A stretch of DNA of 64,000 nucleotides from Strongylocentrotus purpuratus (Eukaryota; Echinodermata; Echinoidea; Camarodonta; Strongylocentrotidae). Position numbers and translations under genes: made by a program. Positions 1 to 13,170 of the stretch are shown in pieces (position 1 is the first letter of the stretch; each line of letters begins with the position of its first letter). The notes beneath the pieces were generated by a model. The model was not told the DNA's origin, made no database searches, and was given only the letters and a program-made list of their open reading frames with translations. Where the stretch lies: positions 10,643,274-10,707,273 of the forward strand of contig NW_022145609.1 of the NCBI RefSeq assembly GCF_000002235.5, read 5' to 3'.

Positions 1-563
1 GCGAAACAAAAGGAGGTTTGTCGACAAACCTCCTTTGTGAATTCGGGCCTCTGAGTGTGATAACAATTTCTCTCATCATGAGAATTTATTTGAAATGTTA
101 CAATGAAAATTTTAAAAAAGATGATCGATATAGTCTGAAGCTACGTACTATAGCAAATGACTCAAAGCCTACATTTATTGCCTTGCTTGGCAATACTTTT
201 TGATATCAAGAGTAGGCAATTATTGTTTCTTTCTTGCCTTGGTGAACATAACTCCAACAACACCAAAAAATCAAACCATACAAATCGACAAGCCAAATTA
301 AAGCAATAGATCCCTCCCTTTCACACACCTCATTGCCTTCCAACAACTGGTGGCTAAACGGAAATACTCTCTATTCATATATCTCTTTTCTTCTAGTATT
401 TACTTTTCTCACAATTATGTTGATGAAGTCAGAAAACCAATTTGTATTGCCTCTAGGTTCATTACCTATCCACAAAGCAAAAGAGCAAATAAAAATAAAT
501 CTGATCTGCACTAGTCCAAGGACAAGGGCAAACCTTAAAGATCATTTAGGAAAGAGCTTGAAT

Positions 564-860
564 TTGTATCAATTTGTGCACTTTATGGCAATATTCATCC
601 TTCTCTTGGTTGGTATAATCCTAAAAAAGAAACATAATTCAAGATTCATTTTGATTTGTGGAATTCAAGGATTTAATTATTAGGAGCTGCACCCGCCTAC
701 TTCTTTCTAATCTTGTATCAATTGATGAACTTTCTGGCAATATTTATTCTCCTGGTGGTTGGTATAATACTAAAAAAGAAACATAATTCACAATTCATTT
801 TGATTTGTGAAACTCAAGGAGTTGTAGCGAGCTGCACCTGCCCCTTTCTAATCTTGTTGA
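564..860. repeat. Two-copy direct tandem repeat, period 149
   Basis: The unit containing GGTTGGTATAAT, CTAAAAAAGAAACATAATTC and the GAGCTGCACC segment occurs twice in a row with modest divergence (CTAAAAAAG at 621 and 770). No coding content is convincing. Confidence 0.8.
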
Positions 861-898
861 AATGTAATGGTGTGTGAAAAGTATATATTGGCTCTTCG

Positions 899-971
899 TA
901 GCCAGAACGGTGTTAACTCATATATTCTAACACAAAGATGATTACCCCCTTCCAATTCTGGCTCCACACAG
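899..971. repeat. Hairpin repeat family, copy 1
   Basis: AGCCAGAACGGTGTTAACTC and its inverted partner CCAATTCTGGCTCCACACAG enclose an AT-rich loop. It belongs to the dispersed inverted repeat with arms near GGAGCCAGAAGGGCGTTAAC. Confidence 0.6.
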
Positions 972-1164
972 TTGTTACATGTATCATCTGTGTAGAGCCA
1001 GAAGAAGAGAGTCAAATTTTTTGTTTCAAGTGGTATAAGAGTTAAAGGCCCATCTGGCTCTTAACAACCAATATTCTGCATTATATTGGTTTGATTTTAA
1101 TTTAAAAGTAGATAAATCAACAAATGCAAGAATGAAAAGATATTTTGCCCTACCCAAACTTTAG

Positions 1165-1254
1165 CTATATATCGTTCCTATTTTCACGAAGTGACGGTAC
1201 TGAGGAAAATCCGCACGCAAATTGTATGCGATTTTCATTCACTACCGTCACGAT
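1165..1254. repeat. Isolated imperfect hairpin of about 90 bases
   Basis: GTGACGGTACTGAGGAAAAT and the inverted ATTTTCATTCACTACCGTCAC, with ATATATCG at both outer ends, can fold into one long hairpin. Only one copy was seen here, and it resembles a tiny fold-back element. Confidence 0.55.
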
Positions 1255-4200
1255 ATATGTAATAACTAGTAAACCATAAAAAGTACATAAATACAATTAT
1301 CTAACTCACCTCAAAATATGTTTACTTAATATTTCATGGTGCAATTGTAGCATTTTTTTATTACAAAAGCTGAGTGGCTTGCTTGTAATAGAAATCTTTT
1401 CTAAATCCACTCAATTTATTTTTTGTTAAAGGTAAAAATTCAATTGAAATTAAGCGAAATAGACATTTTCTTCAGATTGCCATGAGATCGTGAAGTATCT
1501 ACATCCCAGCTAATAACAAGAAAAGTGAATAGTTTTCTTAACTTTTCGTCTCCCTTTTCAGATGTTTCTCTTATACTATGTTCCAGTGCAAAGAAGAAGA
1601 AAAAGTTCCTCGATCGAGAGAGAGAGAGAGAGAGATAATGTACAGCTCTTTATTTAGGGACTCCTACACTCCAACCCCCACAAATAATAATAATAATAAT
1701 AATAATGATAATAATAGTAATCTGTTTCATGTTCATATTTAAATTTTGTCATTTATAAGCAGAAAAATAAACCTTTTCAGTGTTTTTTTTTTATCAAAAA
1801 ACAATTGTTCCTATGAAAACTTCCTAAAGGAGAACAAGTATTTCATCCTAAAAGATATTTATGACTCAATTTACAACAAAAAAAATTCTGAAAAACACAT
1901 GACTAATGACCCACAAACCCTACAAGCGAGCCCAGTGCACCAGAACAGGTTTCGTCTCTGCTCTAATAGGCTTTAAAAAGAAGCACAATCCATTAATTTA
2001 CAATGGATATCAACTACAAATAACTAGAAAATAATTTGTATAGACTTGTTTATCAGTAAGCCAGGAAACGGAATGAAAAAAAAAATCAAATTAAAAAATT
2101 TGAACTCATTACAAAGGCCATAATGAATCGCTATAAAAAACAACATTTTTGTTGATAAGGATGCTCCGTCCCACACATGGAAAGAAAAGAAAGGGGAAGA
2201 ATTTCCCCAAAAACAGTTGTCTGTGCAAATAAACATGACCTATTTCCCAATATATAGATGTCAGAGTTTATCAAATCGCATTCTATTTCGGTTACGTCAG
2301 ATTCACAGGAGCATTGATGTAAAGAATACACATACCTACATGTACATGTATTCTTAGTCATATAGCGACTTCTAAATTGAAACTAAGCTGTAAGTTTTAA
2401 AAGATGTTTTTGAATAATACTTTTTATCAAAAAGGGGTCAATAACAAGAGGGTATTTAATCATATTGTGCCAGCAAAGGGGAAATACATATATGCATTCC
2501 TCAGATTAATTTCATGCTACATTACGATTGTAACTTTATAACTTTTTTTTGTGGAGGATGGCAAATCCACAGGCCAACATCAACAGGCTCTTTTTAGGCT
2601 TAGGGAAAAATTGTCAAAAGATTCTGTCTCTGGTCACATTTACATATTTCTAGCACAAAAAATTAATTGCTAGGCTTCCTAATAATAAAGCTATCTAGCA
2701 TTTGTAGTATCTCTTTGCTGGAACAAACACACAAAACAAAGAAGAGATGAAGAAGTATCTCTTTGGTTCCACCAAAGTTTAAATATTTGACTACATAAAC
2801 TACTGCTTAAAATAAAACATGGCACCTGTTAGCTCATCATTGAATCAAATCTTACAAATACTCCCTAATGATTTATATGTCTACTGAACTGATTAAATTA
2901 TTTTTTAAATCCACTTTCATGTCCCCTTAAAAGATCCTTACCCTAAAATCTAATCTGAGATGATCAGAATCCCTAAGAAAGCCATCAAATTGGCACCAAC
3001 TTATCTTGCTGTCAGACACCTTGGCATGTATGACAACAATGGTAGCTCATCATATTGTTCGGTCACACCCCAAATGCACTTAAAGAACAAAAGAATAATA
3101 AAAACAATCTTCTACAGTCCCTTTCTCCTTCAGTGTGTACAATGACATCAAACGATCTCGTTCTTCTACAGCTGCAATATTACTTGAGATACATATCTAA
3201 AAACCACTGAGGGTGTAAAAAGATGGATTTACTCAAAATGGCCAATTACAAGCCTTTCATCACAATACTTTTTGCAGAGCTAATTTCCAGCAGCCAACAT
3301 AATTTGAAGAACAGATTTATCAGCTAAAACAAAGAAAATTGATTAGCATATTCATGATAATCCATGGCATTATCATAATTATGAAATATGACTTCGGCAA
3401 AAAAAAGTTGAAATCCTTTTCCTTTACGCACAAAAATACAGAATGCAATCAAATGAATACAAATCTTTATTGTCTTCACTACTTCAGAAATTATGTTTGC
3501 AAATGTTTTTATTTGTCTGATCATTAGTTTTAATGAGTCTATTTGTAATAAACATTCACAATTTATCTTCAGTTTTGTTTCCTGTCATAGTTCATTTTCT
3601 TACGTTTGAATGAATCTGTATCTTCTCTCTATTGTCTTCCTCTTCCTCTTATGGGTAATCTGCCTCCTTCAATACTGAAGATTCTTGCAGATTTATATAC
3701 CATTCTCCAGTGATTCTGGGTATACAGGCATCCTACTCTAATTTCTCTGACCATTCTTCAGATGGTTCTAATTGGTACATCTATTTTAACATTTATTTAT
3801 TTATCTTTAGTGTTCTATAAATATGTTTCATATCTTCTTACATTTTTAATTAATCGTTAAATATTCCCCTCGATTCTAGTTGAATCTACAGTGTTCTCTT
3901 CCATTTTCCAGCTATCCTGACCTAATAAATGTTAACATTAATTTTAGATTACATTTTTGTGAGTCATATGATATATATGATTTTATTAATCATAGGTTAT
4001 AGATGATTTAACAAAGACAAACAATACTCCTCCACCAAAAGAAAAATCTAAAAAGTTTAAATAAAAAACAAATTAATAATCCCATACAGGATGTGGGTTT
4101 ATAATTATCCTGAGAGCCACTTTAACTCATTGCTTACGTGAAAGGGTAGTCCCAGTATCAAGCCAATAGGGATCTGAGAATTTGGTAGTCAATGAGTTTA

Positions 4201-4698
4201 AAAACAGTTAACGCCCGCCTGGTTCTCGATCAGCAGACGACATTCACTCACAGTGTCTCACACCTACATATTTCTTGGTTGGCTGCACAGATAAACAAAG
4301 TTTCCATGCAATATTTCCATATTTGACTTACTCATCTCCTATCTAAACCCTTTGTTAAAATAACTAAATTGCTTGATACTAAATATTATGACACTGTTAT
4401 GACACAGATGTCAAAATAAACTGGCATACTTATCCAACCTTGAAATAACCTCAGAATTCTTTGTTCACAAAGGACAAAGATGAGACAAACTGTGCAATTT
4501 TCTGCCAAAAAATTCCACGATTACATTCCTATAAGTAAACATGTTGTTTAAATACACGTTATCAGGATAATTTCCATGGAGATTTAAAGAGCGTAAATTT
4601 TGTAGTGCAATTTGTCTAATGAGCAAACAAAGCCCCACAAAATGAGACCGGGTCCCATATTCTGGTATCCAGTTTCAGCAAAGGTAAACTTTGAGTTA

Positions 4699-4800
4699 TA
4701 CAGTGCGTCCCAGAAAAAACCAAACCGAGAGTTATCAATGTTTTATCATAACTTAATCACAATTATACTTAATAAATGACACATATTTGTAAAGCTTAGA
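4699..4800. mobile_element. Possible one end of a DNA transposon
   Basis: TACAGTGCGTCCCAGAAAAA looks like a transposon terminus of the kind seen in many marine invertebrates. I could not find the inverted partner within the following 1 kb, so the other boundary is unknown. Confidence 0.25.
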
Positions 4801-5254
4801 TCCTCTTCTTCAAAACGCAGTTCATATTTGATTATCTATATTTCAATCATTTCTATTCAATAAGAGAAAATACTATTTTCATGTAGTAAATGAAACCAAA
4901 GTGCATTACAATGCAAGGTTGTTAACATGATGTCCTTCAGGTCATGTATAATCTAAACGAATATCACAACATTCTTGTCTTCTCATTCAAGGAAAGAAAA
5001 TATCATACTTTGCAAGGTTAAATCACACAAGCATTAACTTGAATCAGAATATCAAGCCGAAATAGAGAGTCTGATTTGAAGTGTATTGGCTTTAAGATGG
5101 TGTCAAGGATCCTTGGAACTTGTCCGAGATCTAGCCGCATCTGATAGCATCATCCTATCCAGTCATACGCTGTGTAAACAAAGGACCTGGGTATCCTCGC
5201 CTCCTTCCAATCCTCTTGCTCCATTTTATTAAGTGCTCTCGCTTTCTGTTCTCA

Positions 5255-5790
5255 TTGCACTCTCTTCTCTCTCTATCTCTCTCTCTCACCATTTCTTTTT
5301 CCATCTCCGTCTCTCTTTCAATCTCTTTCAATCTCTTTCGAACTCTCTCCATCTCTTTCCCTATTTCTGATTCTCTCTGTCCACCTATCTGTCTCTCTCT
5401 TCAATCTCTCTCCATCTCTCTCCCCATTTTTGATTCTATCTGTCCACCTCCATGTCTCTTTCTCTCCCCCCCCCCCCCCCAATTAATCTCTCTATTCCTT
5501 CCCCCTTTCTCTCTTGTTACGTCTTCTCACCCTTATTGGCTTTCCCTCCCTTATTGGCTTTCCCTCCCATTTTGTTCACCCTTTCTCTCTCTCTCCCCAT
5601 TTCGGATTCTCTCTGTCCATCTCACTGGTCTCTCTCTCTCCCCCCCCCCCCCCCACCACCCCCATTAATCTCTCTATTCCTTCCCCCTTTTCTCTTGTTA
5701 CAGTATGTCTTATCAGTTATCACCCTTGCTCTCTGTTAATTTGCTCTCTGCTTATTTGTTCATCCTCGTTCAGCGTTGTTTCTCTCACCC
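5255..5790. repeat. CT-rich degenerate microsatellite with two poly-C runs
   Basis: Pyrimidine-only sequence of CTCTCT and CCATCTCT units, with C-runs at about 5465-5480 and 5641-5654 and an internal duplication (TCTCCCCATTT...GTCCA). It produces long Ser/Leu/Pro reading frames that are artefacts. Confidence 0.85.
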
Positions 5791-6137
5791 ATCCCCCTTG
5801 AACTTGACTTTTTTTCAAGGAAAACTAGAGGGCTTGTGAATGGAGCACAAGGCCAAATACATGTACATGGAGGAGTATAACACCAATCTTCTATTTTGAA
5901 AAACACTCATCAATCAATGTGTTGTTTGCTCATGTGCTACTAACAAGCATTTATGCTTTCTTAGCAGTCAGGTAAAATAACCACCACTTCTTCTAATAAT
6001 CCATGATATAGAATATTACTTACTGTCAAAACAAACAGCCTATATTGTTTGTATATAATTACCTATTTCATACTTCATTGATGAAACTGGATGATACATA
6101 GTATTAATTCTTGTTTGCCATCTTTGTACCATAATGT

Positions 6138-6297
6138 TCTCTCTCTCAAATAAATGAATGAGAGAAAATAGAGTGAAATTCACTCTCCTTCTTAAGAGCA
6201 CTCTAAAATAAATCGATATTCACTCCTGAACATGTCATCACCGACAGACTAGGGAGTGCAAACAGAGTAAAGATTCACTCTTTTCTTTATAGAGACT
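6138..6297. mobile_element. MITE with TCTCT/AGAGA ends, diverged copy
   Basis: It shares GAGTGAA...TTCACTC inverted blocks, the GAGCACTCTAAAATAAATCG segment and a paired 'gggagtg' motif with the better copy at 30376-30584. It is non-autonomous and non-coding. Confidence 0.5.
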
Positions 6298-7910
6298 ATA
6301 CCATGTACATCAACAAATGAATTCCTCAAATCAAAATCATGTTGATAGTCTTTTGTTCATGACCTATATTACATGTAGAAAGCAAGTCAAAAATAAAGCC
6401 TTGAAAAACCAGCAGAGCTACACTTTTGATGGTCCAGTTCTAAATATATCATATGATGGAATGTCAAAGTTGCAATACCTGCTTTGCTGTTCACTTACCT
6501 GGGAACATGGACTGCAACAAATAACCCATTTGTATCAATTGACAGAACAACTAACCACCTGTAACATAGGGCTCATTCAATGTAGAGATTTCCGGTAATC
6601 CCATGATCATGACAATATTTTGATCACAATGAGGCAGTCGATTGACACATTCTAAGCTCATTCATAACAATGATCCTGAACTTGGGATGACATGCTTTAT
6701 AATGAGTTCCTAAGCTCCCCTCCCATAGAAATACAGCATATAATAAAAAGGATGACAATAAGAATTTTGTTTGAAGAAAGGAATAATTCATTTTGAACTT
6801 TGAATGACATAAGTATCTACATATGTAGGAGCTAAACTACCATCAAATATGAACTATATTACCGTATACAAAAATTGCCACTATGCACTTCAGATGACAT
6901 AAAAAGTCATAAATAATCTCCCTTGAAAATGTACCTTATAATATGCCTAAGGATGACAATTTCGGGGTCACGATAACTATGCGAAATATAAATTTCTAGA
7001 AACTAAGCAACCATTAACAAAATACAGCTACAACATAGGATAAGAGGAAGCTTAAGAAATGTTACAGCACTATGCATTTAATATCCATTTACAAGAAGTA
7101 TAACATGTCAAATTTATTATAACAACTTTTCATAAATCATGTTTCTATCATCAGCGACTAAAATAAGTTAGTGTGTCTTGTCTAAATAATGCAGCTCATT
7201 GTGGAATTTGAATATGGGATCTATTTCATATATTTTCCTCATTATTATAATTCGTTATTAACATTATAATACTGCTGGTGTATTATTGTACAAAGTAGCA
7301 AACAATTAGTTTGTTGATAGCACACAACTTCAGGTTCAATGTGTCACTAAGTACACAGTCATTTCCCTCCGATTCCTTTCCTTCCCTTTCCTTCCCTTCC
7401 TCATGTTTCACTCAGCGGACATCGCTTTCAATTTTGCAACCCAAATGCCCGAATCCATGAGATAAGGCGCCAAACAGCTCCCTATCAATATCCAATATTT
7501 CCCTTAAATATACCAATACCACATGTGATAATAATGGTCATAATTCCCCAGAAGAGAAGGTAACTGATAGCACATTGACAACATATGGTTAGTGTCCCAA
7601 CTGCGTTGAATCTTGAATTCTGAAAGACTGTTTATCTAAAGATACTCCTTCATCACATGAGTATTATTTTTTTCTGAGGAATAGAAAATAAATCAAGATG
7701 TTCTCAAATATGGAAAGCTTCTCACGAAAAGAGAAATTGATGTCACGACATGGGCACAAATGCATATGCAGTGAGGCAATTTTACTAGATGAATAGGAAA
7801 AAATATCTCTAGAAATGATCATTTTAACCTATCTTTCATCAGTCTTCCTCCTCAAAAAATAAATAAAGAAATAGATTAGAGATTATGATTTATATGGAAA
7901 TATCAGACGA

Positions 7911-8073
7911 GGGCCTTGTTTCATAAAAAATTGTTATCAATAAACTATCAATAACAAGTTTTAATAGCTGCTATAAGCTATTGAAATCATTGCATCTGAT
8001 TGGCTGACAGCAAATTCGTTATAGAAATGTGACACTTGTTATTGATAATAATAAGTTTTATGAAACTGGGCCC
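7911..8073. mobile_element. MITE with GGGCC...GTTTCATAAAA inverted ends (family B), full copy
   Basis: GGGCCTTGTTTCATAAAA and TTTTATGAAACTGGGCCC bound a 163-base element that also holds inner inverted TTGTTATCAATA / TATTGATAA blocks and the core ATTGGCTGACAGCAAATTCG. Related copies are at 54092-54198 and 61273-61420. Confidence 0.75.
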
Positions 8074-8627
8074 TCGGGATCAGGAAAAGGGGGCTGCTGA
8101 CCAGGTGCCCCACCCTGCTCAAAAAATTTCAGAAATGGTCGGCTGCCCGCAAAAAGGATGTTACTGCTATTGTCAATACATACATGTACATGTAACTCTT
8201 ATGGCTATCTTGCGAGCAGCCCAAGATATTCATTGGTTTCTCATCGGTTTGTACCTCATATTATCTGCTTCTCAGAACAACAACTGAACAAAAATTAACA
8301 GGAGATTTCCATTTTACTAGCTCTTAGCAGACAATATGCTATTGGTATTCGAAGAAGAATCAAACAACTTTTTTCTCAACAGTAAGTAAGAAAAAAGAAA
8401 TAAGACATTGTATTAATAAAAATTTGTCCCTGTTCAATTCCACCTTCTTTTAATCTATTTTTTTTTAACAGATCAAATAGCTACATGTCATGATTTTTTT
8501 CTTTGTAAAACATTAATAAAGAGGAAGATATAACAGATTCTGAGGAGCACATAGTCAGTGTGAACTAAACTCAACACACTGCAGATGCAGACGAAATCTA
8601 ATGTAAAAATCATCTTTCATTTCTTTC

Positions 8628-8662
8628 TCCCCCCCCCCCCCCCCCCCTCTCTCTCTCTCTCC
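8628..8662. repeat. Poly-C/CT microsatellite
   Basis: A C-run of about 18 followed by a CT dinucleotide run. Confidence 0.9.
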
Positions 8663-9041
8663 AATCCTATCATTCCGCAAATCATAGAAAATAAATCAAA
8701 ATCCATTTTGAAATACTGCTCTATCATGATGAGATGATGGAGTACTCTAGTGACAAGAATTTATTAATATTTGTTCCCCAGGAGGAATAGATGGAAACAA
8801 TTGGCACCTTCAAATCCCATAATGCTCTTATCATCTAGTCTCTAAGAACAGACCCTGTTTTATCCTAATAATCACACATACACATACTCTTGTTTGGAGA
8901 AGAAAACATTTGAATGAACACAATTTCAAGAGAAAAGTGAAATACGTGTTGTTTGGCAATCCTTGTATCAAAGCGATAATAGTGATTTTCAAAATATTGT
9001 GCATCTTATAATTATTTTTATAATCCCTCCCCGTAGAATAA

Positions 9042-9196
9042 ACAAACAAATAAATAAATGAATATTAAAACTATGTATATTAACAAATAAATATGTGAAT
9101 AAATAAAAAATAAAAAAAAATAAAATAAATAAATAAATAGATAAATAAATAGATAAATAAATAGATAAATAAAAAATAAATAAATAAATACATAAA
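9042..9196. repeat. AAAT tetranucleotide microsatellite
   Basis: Repeated AAAT, with GATA interruptions, over about 150 bases. Isoleucine/tyrosine-rich frames on the minus strand here are artefacts. Confidence 0.85.
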
Positions 9197-9510
9197 TCAG
9201 AGTGATCTCAGTCATTTGTGGATGCAGAATGTAGACTACTAAACAACATTCATGGTCAATGCGAGCCATATAAACTTGCCCTACAGCGACAAATTTTCAA
9301 TAATGTGTGAAGCTTTTATGAGTATCACTCTTGTCAGATTTCATTTATAAATCAAAACTGTCAGTAGCTTGAGCACAATAATGAAGAGATTTGTTTTTCT
9401 TCCCAGAATCTAAAAAAAATGTATTGTGAATAGAAATCCTCTGAGATATATCAAATTGAGATAAGGTAATTGAAGATTATACAGAATTGATATCATATTT
9501 CTATCACATT

Positions 9511-9515
9511 CTCTC

Positions 9516-9550
<35 letters not shown>

Positions 9551-9624
9551 TCTCTCTCTCTCCATCTCTGTCTCTCTCTCTCTCTCTCTCTCCATCTCTC
9601 TCTCTCCATCTCTGTCTCTCTCAG

Positions 9625-9655
<31 letters not shown>

Positions 9656-9664
9656 ATCTATCTC
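9511..9664. repeat. CT dinucleotide microsatellite
   Basis: Long CT tract broken by CCATCTCT units. Arg/Glu-rich minus-strand frames are artefacts. Confidence 0.9.
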
Positions 9665-9750
9665 TCTTAAATGCACCAATCATAACACAGCCATAAAGTT
9701 TGAAGCATTTAGGCAAATGACAATAAAAGAAAAGAATATAATGTTAGCTT

Positions 9751-9808
9751 ATAGCCAGAAAGGCATTTACTCATATAATCTTACATAGAATAATGCCCTT
9801 CTGGCTTC
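9751..9808. repeat. Hairpin repeat family, copy 2
   Basis: ATAGCCAGAAAGGCATTTAC and the inverted TAATGCCCTTCTGGCTTCTG enclose TCATATAATC, as in copy 1. Confidence 0.65.
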
Positions 9809-9809
9809 T

Positions 9810-11690
9810 GGCACTCAGGAAATGACAAGAAGCAAACAAATACAATAATGTACACTATGTCCACATACATCTAAGGTCATGTTTGGTATCTGGTGCCCTG
9901 AACAATTCTCCTGTAAATCCTACCCCAATTTTTTTGTTGTATCTGTGAGTCCTTGGAATCTGAACTATTTGAGCAATGAAATGTGAATAATCCATGATTT
10001 ACCTGAAGAAAGCTTGTAATGGTTTCTGAATCCCGCTTAATATTCGACTCTGTAAATCATAGCTTAGTTATGGAACTATGATCAGTAGATTGAGGGATGG
10101 ACAGATTGTGGTCCTACAATAAATCATCCACTGTAAAGCTGAAAAAGCCCATCAGACATTTACTTTACCATATTTGGTCTATCCATGGTGCCTTTGAAGA
10201 TCTTTCATGCATCTTTTTATATTCCTGAAAATAACAGTCATATCAAAGAGATATCTATATCTTGGTCTTCGTCTGTTACAGTAAGACCCAGAGAATTGAG
10301 AGGTGTCAGAGTTAACATTCATCTGGATCTCAGCAGACCCTATTCATGCATGTAAACCTTTTTTTCTTCATCAAATAGAACAAAATGTTTTCAAGATTCA
10401 CATAGTCATGAGCAAATAATGAACAATGCAGACAGCAAATTTTCTGAAAAATCCTCTTTACATAAAAAATTTAGCCATTCATTAATAGCGATTGCTTGAA
10501 GTTAAATCTCTTCTAAAACTAGAGGAAACTGTTCTATGTCCAAGTCTTCAAACATTGTCTAGCCCTATACTCCCCCAAAAATGGGAAGGCAGCATATAAA
10601 CAAACTAAACACTTCATGAATGTGTTATCCCATTCATTCTATCTCTTTAGTTTAACCTGTATTATATATCTTTTCATACATGTTTGAAAATGTATTAAAA
10701 GCTTTAGAATCAAGCTTTTAGTAGCAAAGGCTATTAAAGAAGCCATTTAAAGGTACTACATTTATATCCCTTTTGCAGCCAACCTCTAATTGTGTAGAAC
10801 TTTGCAGGAATTATGAATATGTCATGTATGTCCTATCTGTGAAATCTAAACATTGGCAGTGTTCTAATATTCAAATTATGCAAGGAAACCTGTTTACTTG
10901 CTAGACGTCAATGTCAGACACTATTGAGTGAGTGGCTGGCTTTTTTCTTCTTTGGTAATAACATACATAACATGAGCTGTAAAGGGTACATGAGCATTTG
11001 TCTACATCAATAACCCACTTCTAGTGATGACCAAAATTAAACTGATTGAATCTTTGTGCAGCATAAAACGTATGACCATTCGGTACAATGGTCTGAAAAT
11101 CAAGACTATTACTTATTGACTTTATAGCTCCTAAGTTGATTTGACAACTAATAGTCGTTATTTTCCCACTTGAAGACATTTTCAAGCCCCACCTTTTTTA
11201 GGGAAGTTCTAAATTAGTATTATCTTTCAAATGCCGTTGGAATTTAACCTTTTCATTTTTTTGGCCTGTAAATGGGACATAGAAATGAAATGAATTGTTT
11301 CATTTTCTAACATCAAAGTTAGCCTTTAAACAAGGATTAACTCCTTCAAATTTCTAATATAACTTTCAATCACTTATCTCTGAAAAAGAAACCCCTAAAA
11401 GGTAATAATCCCAACATTCAACGTGAAAAAAAAGAAACATCCACATCATGCAGTATGAAAAATAAGGTGAAGAGAGTATTCAAGAGACATGACGTGTCAA
11501 GAAGTGTTTGATGAATAATGCTACATGAAGATATGAGATACTAAAATGGTTGATCAGACATTATCTCAAACCAGTGATAATGATCATACTGTACAAGTCA
11601 CAAATGAGCAAATCTGCATGTGGGGAAAAGGCTAGAGATATGAATTTGAAAACAAGACTCCTACCCAAATGAACAATTGATACCGTCTCA
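9810..11690. other. AT-rich unique sequence, no gene seen
   Basis: No long frame, splice-bounded conserved exon or clear repeat was found in this stretch on either strand. Confidence 0.4.
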
Positions 11691-13170
11691 TTAGAAATTC
11701 CTCTCCAAAAAATATTTCATCTTATTGAATGACGATGAATCTCACAATGAATGACCACTGGTAGAAACCTATCTTGGGGTGGGGATGGGAGGATGATAGG
11801 AAAAGAGGATGAGAAGAGAAGATGGGGAAGAGAGGATAGGGAAACTATTGGTTTCATGTGAGTCTATACAACATCACAATGAATGACCACCAGTAGAACT
11901 CAGGCTCAGGCTTGGAATGAGAATGAGGAAACGAAAATGGAGGATGAAAGATAGATAGATAGATAAATGGTATTTTATTGCATCTTTCATGAATGGCAGT
12001 TTCACAACTGAATTGCACATGAGTTACACGGATTGGATATATACATTGTAAAAAACTTACATAACATTTAGTTAAAAATTATTAAAACGTGACACGTTAC
12101 TACTGCCTAAATACCATAAACAATTAAAAAACACTTAATGAACATAATTTCTACCAAAGAAAAAAGAAAAAAGGTATAAACATAATTACATGCCAACATA
12201 ATATGGACTAAGGCAAATCATACAACAGTTCGTCATGTTACAATATTGCAGTAGTGGGTATGGTGGTAAAATAATCAATGATAGCGGCAAAAGCAGGTGT
12301 ATGAACATTTAGTAATATTTGAAATAATTATTCAAATTTAAAAGTAAAAAGCAATTCAATATCATTAAAACATACCGGTACGATATACACAATTATTACA
12401 AGAATGTACAGGAATCGAGTCATTTCAATGATAAATCATTACAATAAATATAAACATGAGCAAATTAACTGTTATTATACAGGCGAATCAAATTTGGAAT
12501 AGGACTATTTTGCATGCGACTGGTTTTACATTTAAAATCCGGAATTTTCTTTGAATTTCTAAGTGTGAGGATGAGGATGAGGATGAGGAGAGGTAATTGT
12601 TTGAGGAAACGACTGGTTGATGTGTCCCTCCCTAAATGTATGAAATTAGGAACTCTTCTCCCAAAATATTTCCTCATCCTCGCACGACAATGAATGACCA
12701 CCGGTAAAACCCCCAGCTTAAGATGGAGATGAGGATACAGAGATGGGGGAAGAGAGGATAAGAGGATGAAGAGAGGTTGATGTGTTCCTCCCTAAATTTA
12801 CGAAATTAGGCATTCCTCTCTCAAAATATTTTCTCATCCTCGTATCACAATGAATGACCACTGGTAGAAACCCCAGCTTAAGAAGGAGATGAGGAGATAG
12901 AGATGGGGGAAGAGAGGATGAGAGGACGAAGAGAGGTTGTTCGAGGAACTGTTTAATGTGTCCCTCCCTTAATGTATGAAATTAGGAACTCCTCTCCCAA
13001 AATATTTTCTCATCCTCGCATCACAATGAATGACCACCGGTAGAAACTCCCGCTTAAGATGAAGATGAGGAGATGGAGATGGGGGGAGGAGAGGATGAGG
13101 CTGAGAGGACAAGGGAAACGACCGGTTGATGTGTCCATCCCCAAGTTTATGAATCCTTTATGCAAACATG
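11690..13170. repeat. Degenerate satellite-like array, interrupted once
   Basis: A unit holding ACAATGAATGACCAC(C/T)GG, a purine-rich GATGAGGAGATGGAGATGGG block and ATGTGTCCCTCCCTAAATGT recurs near 11751, 11875, 12688, 12847 and 13022, with spacings of about 125-175 bases. About 0.6 kb of unrelated sequence (11949-12560) splits the array. Confidence 0.75.
11949..12560 (-). mobile_element. Probable LINE or SINE 3' remnant inserted in the array
   Basis: Read on the minus strand, the insert ends CAATAAAATACCATTTATCT followed by a (ATCT)n tail, the usual form of a non-LTR retroposon 3' end. No reverse-transcriptase frame is readable, so it is a truncated or very diverged copy. Confidence 0.45.

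Larger units (their letters stand above)
1..4698. other. Non-coding stretch with simple repeats
   Basis: Apart from the tandem repeat and hairpins near 0.6-1.3 kb, this stretch holds a GA run (1617-1636), an AAT run (1687-1720), AT-rich unique sequence and a lone right-arm-like piece of the hairpin family near 4207-4240. No exon with splice sites and a recognisable product was found. Confidence 0.5.

Noticed and set aside
5216-5801. Overlapping Ser/Leu/Pro-rich open frames
   Set aside because: They are translations of a CT microsatellite; all frames are open there and none has conserved content.
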